DNA from: Candidatus Aminicenantota bacterium
Lineage (GTDB): Bacteria > Acidobacteriota > Aminicenantia > UBA2199
DNA: 5,395 bases
Direction: 5' to 3'
NCBI GenBank assembly: GCA_020355945.1
Contig: CP070627.1
Span: 2,113,198-2,118,592, forward strand
Every line of letters starts with the position of its first letter. The first letter of the stretch is position 1. The notes below the pieces were generated by a model. That model had not been told where the DNA came from. It made no database searches and saw nothing but the letters and a program-made list of their open reading frames with translations. Of this stretch, positions 4,908 to 5,395 are shown piece after piece. Made by a program: the position numbers and the translations under genes.

Positions 4908-5395
4908 ATGGAGCTGGCTGACATATTTCGCCGTTACGGTCCCCTCTATCTGGAAAAATATGCCACTGCAATACCTCCAGGCCATATCAAGGTCATGGTA
5001 GACATCTCAAGCTGTCGAACCTCGGTGCTGGGTGGACATCTCGACTGGTGTGAGCAATGTGGCTACACTCACTTCTTTTTTAACTCTTGCTACAATCGAA
5101 GCTGCCCCAAATGCCAGGGCAACCACGCAAAAGAATGGTTAGAGAAAAGAGAGAACCAACGGTTACCGGTCAAATACTTTCATCTGGTTTTTACCGTACC
5201 TAAAGAACTTCATCCCATCATACGCTCTAATCCAAGAGAATTACTCGATGTTTTGGTCAAAGCTGCCGCCTACTCGTTGAACAAACTGATGCAGGATCCC
5301 AGGTATGCCGGGGGAAAACCGGGAATGATCTGTGTCATACATACATGGAATCGAATACTGGGTTACCATCCTCATGTCCACATTCTAGTGCCCGG
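4908..5395 (+). CDS. IS91-family Y2 (HUH) transposase, N-terminal part
   Basis: 162 codons are present and the gene runs off the right edge; relatives are about 350-420 aa. The N-terminal zinc-binding region has Cys36, Cys48, Cys51, Cys61, Cys66 and Cys69 (WCEQCG, SCYNRSCPKCQ). Next come the family motif YFHLVFTVPKELH (90-102) and the metal-binding HUH motif in GYHPHVHIL (152-160). The paired catalytic tyrosines would lie beyond the window. The protein nicks one DNA strand and drives rolling-circle-like transposition. The ATG at 4908 is preferred. It overlaps the TGA of a three-codon ORF (ATG at 4897), which may couple translation; only a weak GGTGG precedes it. In-frame TTG 4905 is an alternative. 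It lies 122 bases after the recombinase stop, across the two repeat arrays. Confidence 0.92.
   Translation, partial: MELADIFRRYGPLYLEKYATAIPPGHIKVMVDISSCRTSVLGGHLDWCEQCGYTHFFFNSCYNRSCPKCQGNHAKEWLEKRENQRLPVKYFHLVFTVPKELHPIIRSNPRELLDVLVKAAAYSLNKLMQDPRYAGGKPGMICVIHTWNRILGYHPHVHILVP

Larger units (their letters stand above)
3743..5395 (+). mobile_element. IS91-family (HUH/Y2) element with accessory tyrosine recombinase, left part
   Basis: A tyrosine recombinase gene followed closely by a Y2 transposase gene on the same strand is a known layout for a subgroup of IS91-family elements. These move by rolling-circle-like single-strand transfer and have no classic terminal inverted repeats and no target duplication, so the left end cannot be read directly. 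I place it provisionally at the inverted repeat starting at 3743; it could lie anywhere between about 3671 and 3864. The right end (expected oriIS) is beyond the window. The element points away from the efflux operon. Confidence 0.75.

Overview
The window holds two unrelated blocks that meet at about position 3700. The minus strand carries most of a tripartite heavy-metal efflux operon. The plus strand carries the start of an IS91-type (HUH, Y2) transposable element that encodes its own tyrosine recombinase. The efflux system spans two membranes (inner-membrane RND pump, periplasmic adaptor, TolC-like outer-membrane channel), so the host is a diderm (Gram-negative) bacterium. Base composition is moderate to AT-rich, and Shine-Dalgarno sites are clear for most genes. 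I cannot name the phylum. A nonamer repeat of the CACAGAG type at 1990-2016 fits an environmental bacterium with many repeats, but it does not identify one.

Efflux operon (minus strand, read from about 3643 down to 1). A near-consensus sigma70-type promoter (3615-3643) drives a small two-helix membrane protein with an H-x-C-x-x-C motif (3320-3604). Next come an outer-membrane factor of the CusC/CzcC type (2016-3266), a periplasmic adaptor of the CusB/CzcB type (699-1964), and the first 223 residues of a CusA/CzcA-type RND pump that runs off the left edge. Gaps between genes are 53, 51 and 27 bases, with no obvious internal terminator, so one transcript is likely. The pump, adaptor and channel would form one complex that exports metal ions from the periplasm or cytoplasm to the outside. 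The metal cannot be decided because the pump's substrate-binding residues lie outside the window. The adaptor has His-rich ends and no Met-rich N-terminus, which argues mildly for Zn/Co/Ni/Cd over Cu/Ag.

Junction (3605-3864). This stretch contains the operon promoter, a C8 tract, a GC-rich 13-base tandem motif able to form small hairpins, and a 15-base inverted repeat enclosing a second nested one. On the minus strand the larger structure ends in six T residues and looks like an intrinsic terminator that insulates the operon. It may also be part of the mobile element's left end.

Mobile element (plus strand, about 3743 to beyond 5395). A 306-aa tyrosine recombinase with a complete catalytic set is followed by two different back-to-back microsatellites, nine hexamers and then nine heptamers. 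After these comes the N-terminal 162 residues of an IS91-family transposase, with its Cys-rich zinc-binding region and HUH motif visible. The hexamer array begins inside the recombinase's last codons and turns its Leu-Gln tail into an alternating run of Leu and stop codons. This array pair, placed exactly between the two recombination genes, is the most unusual structure in the window.
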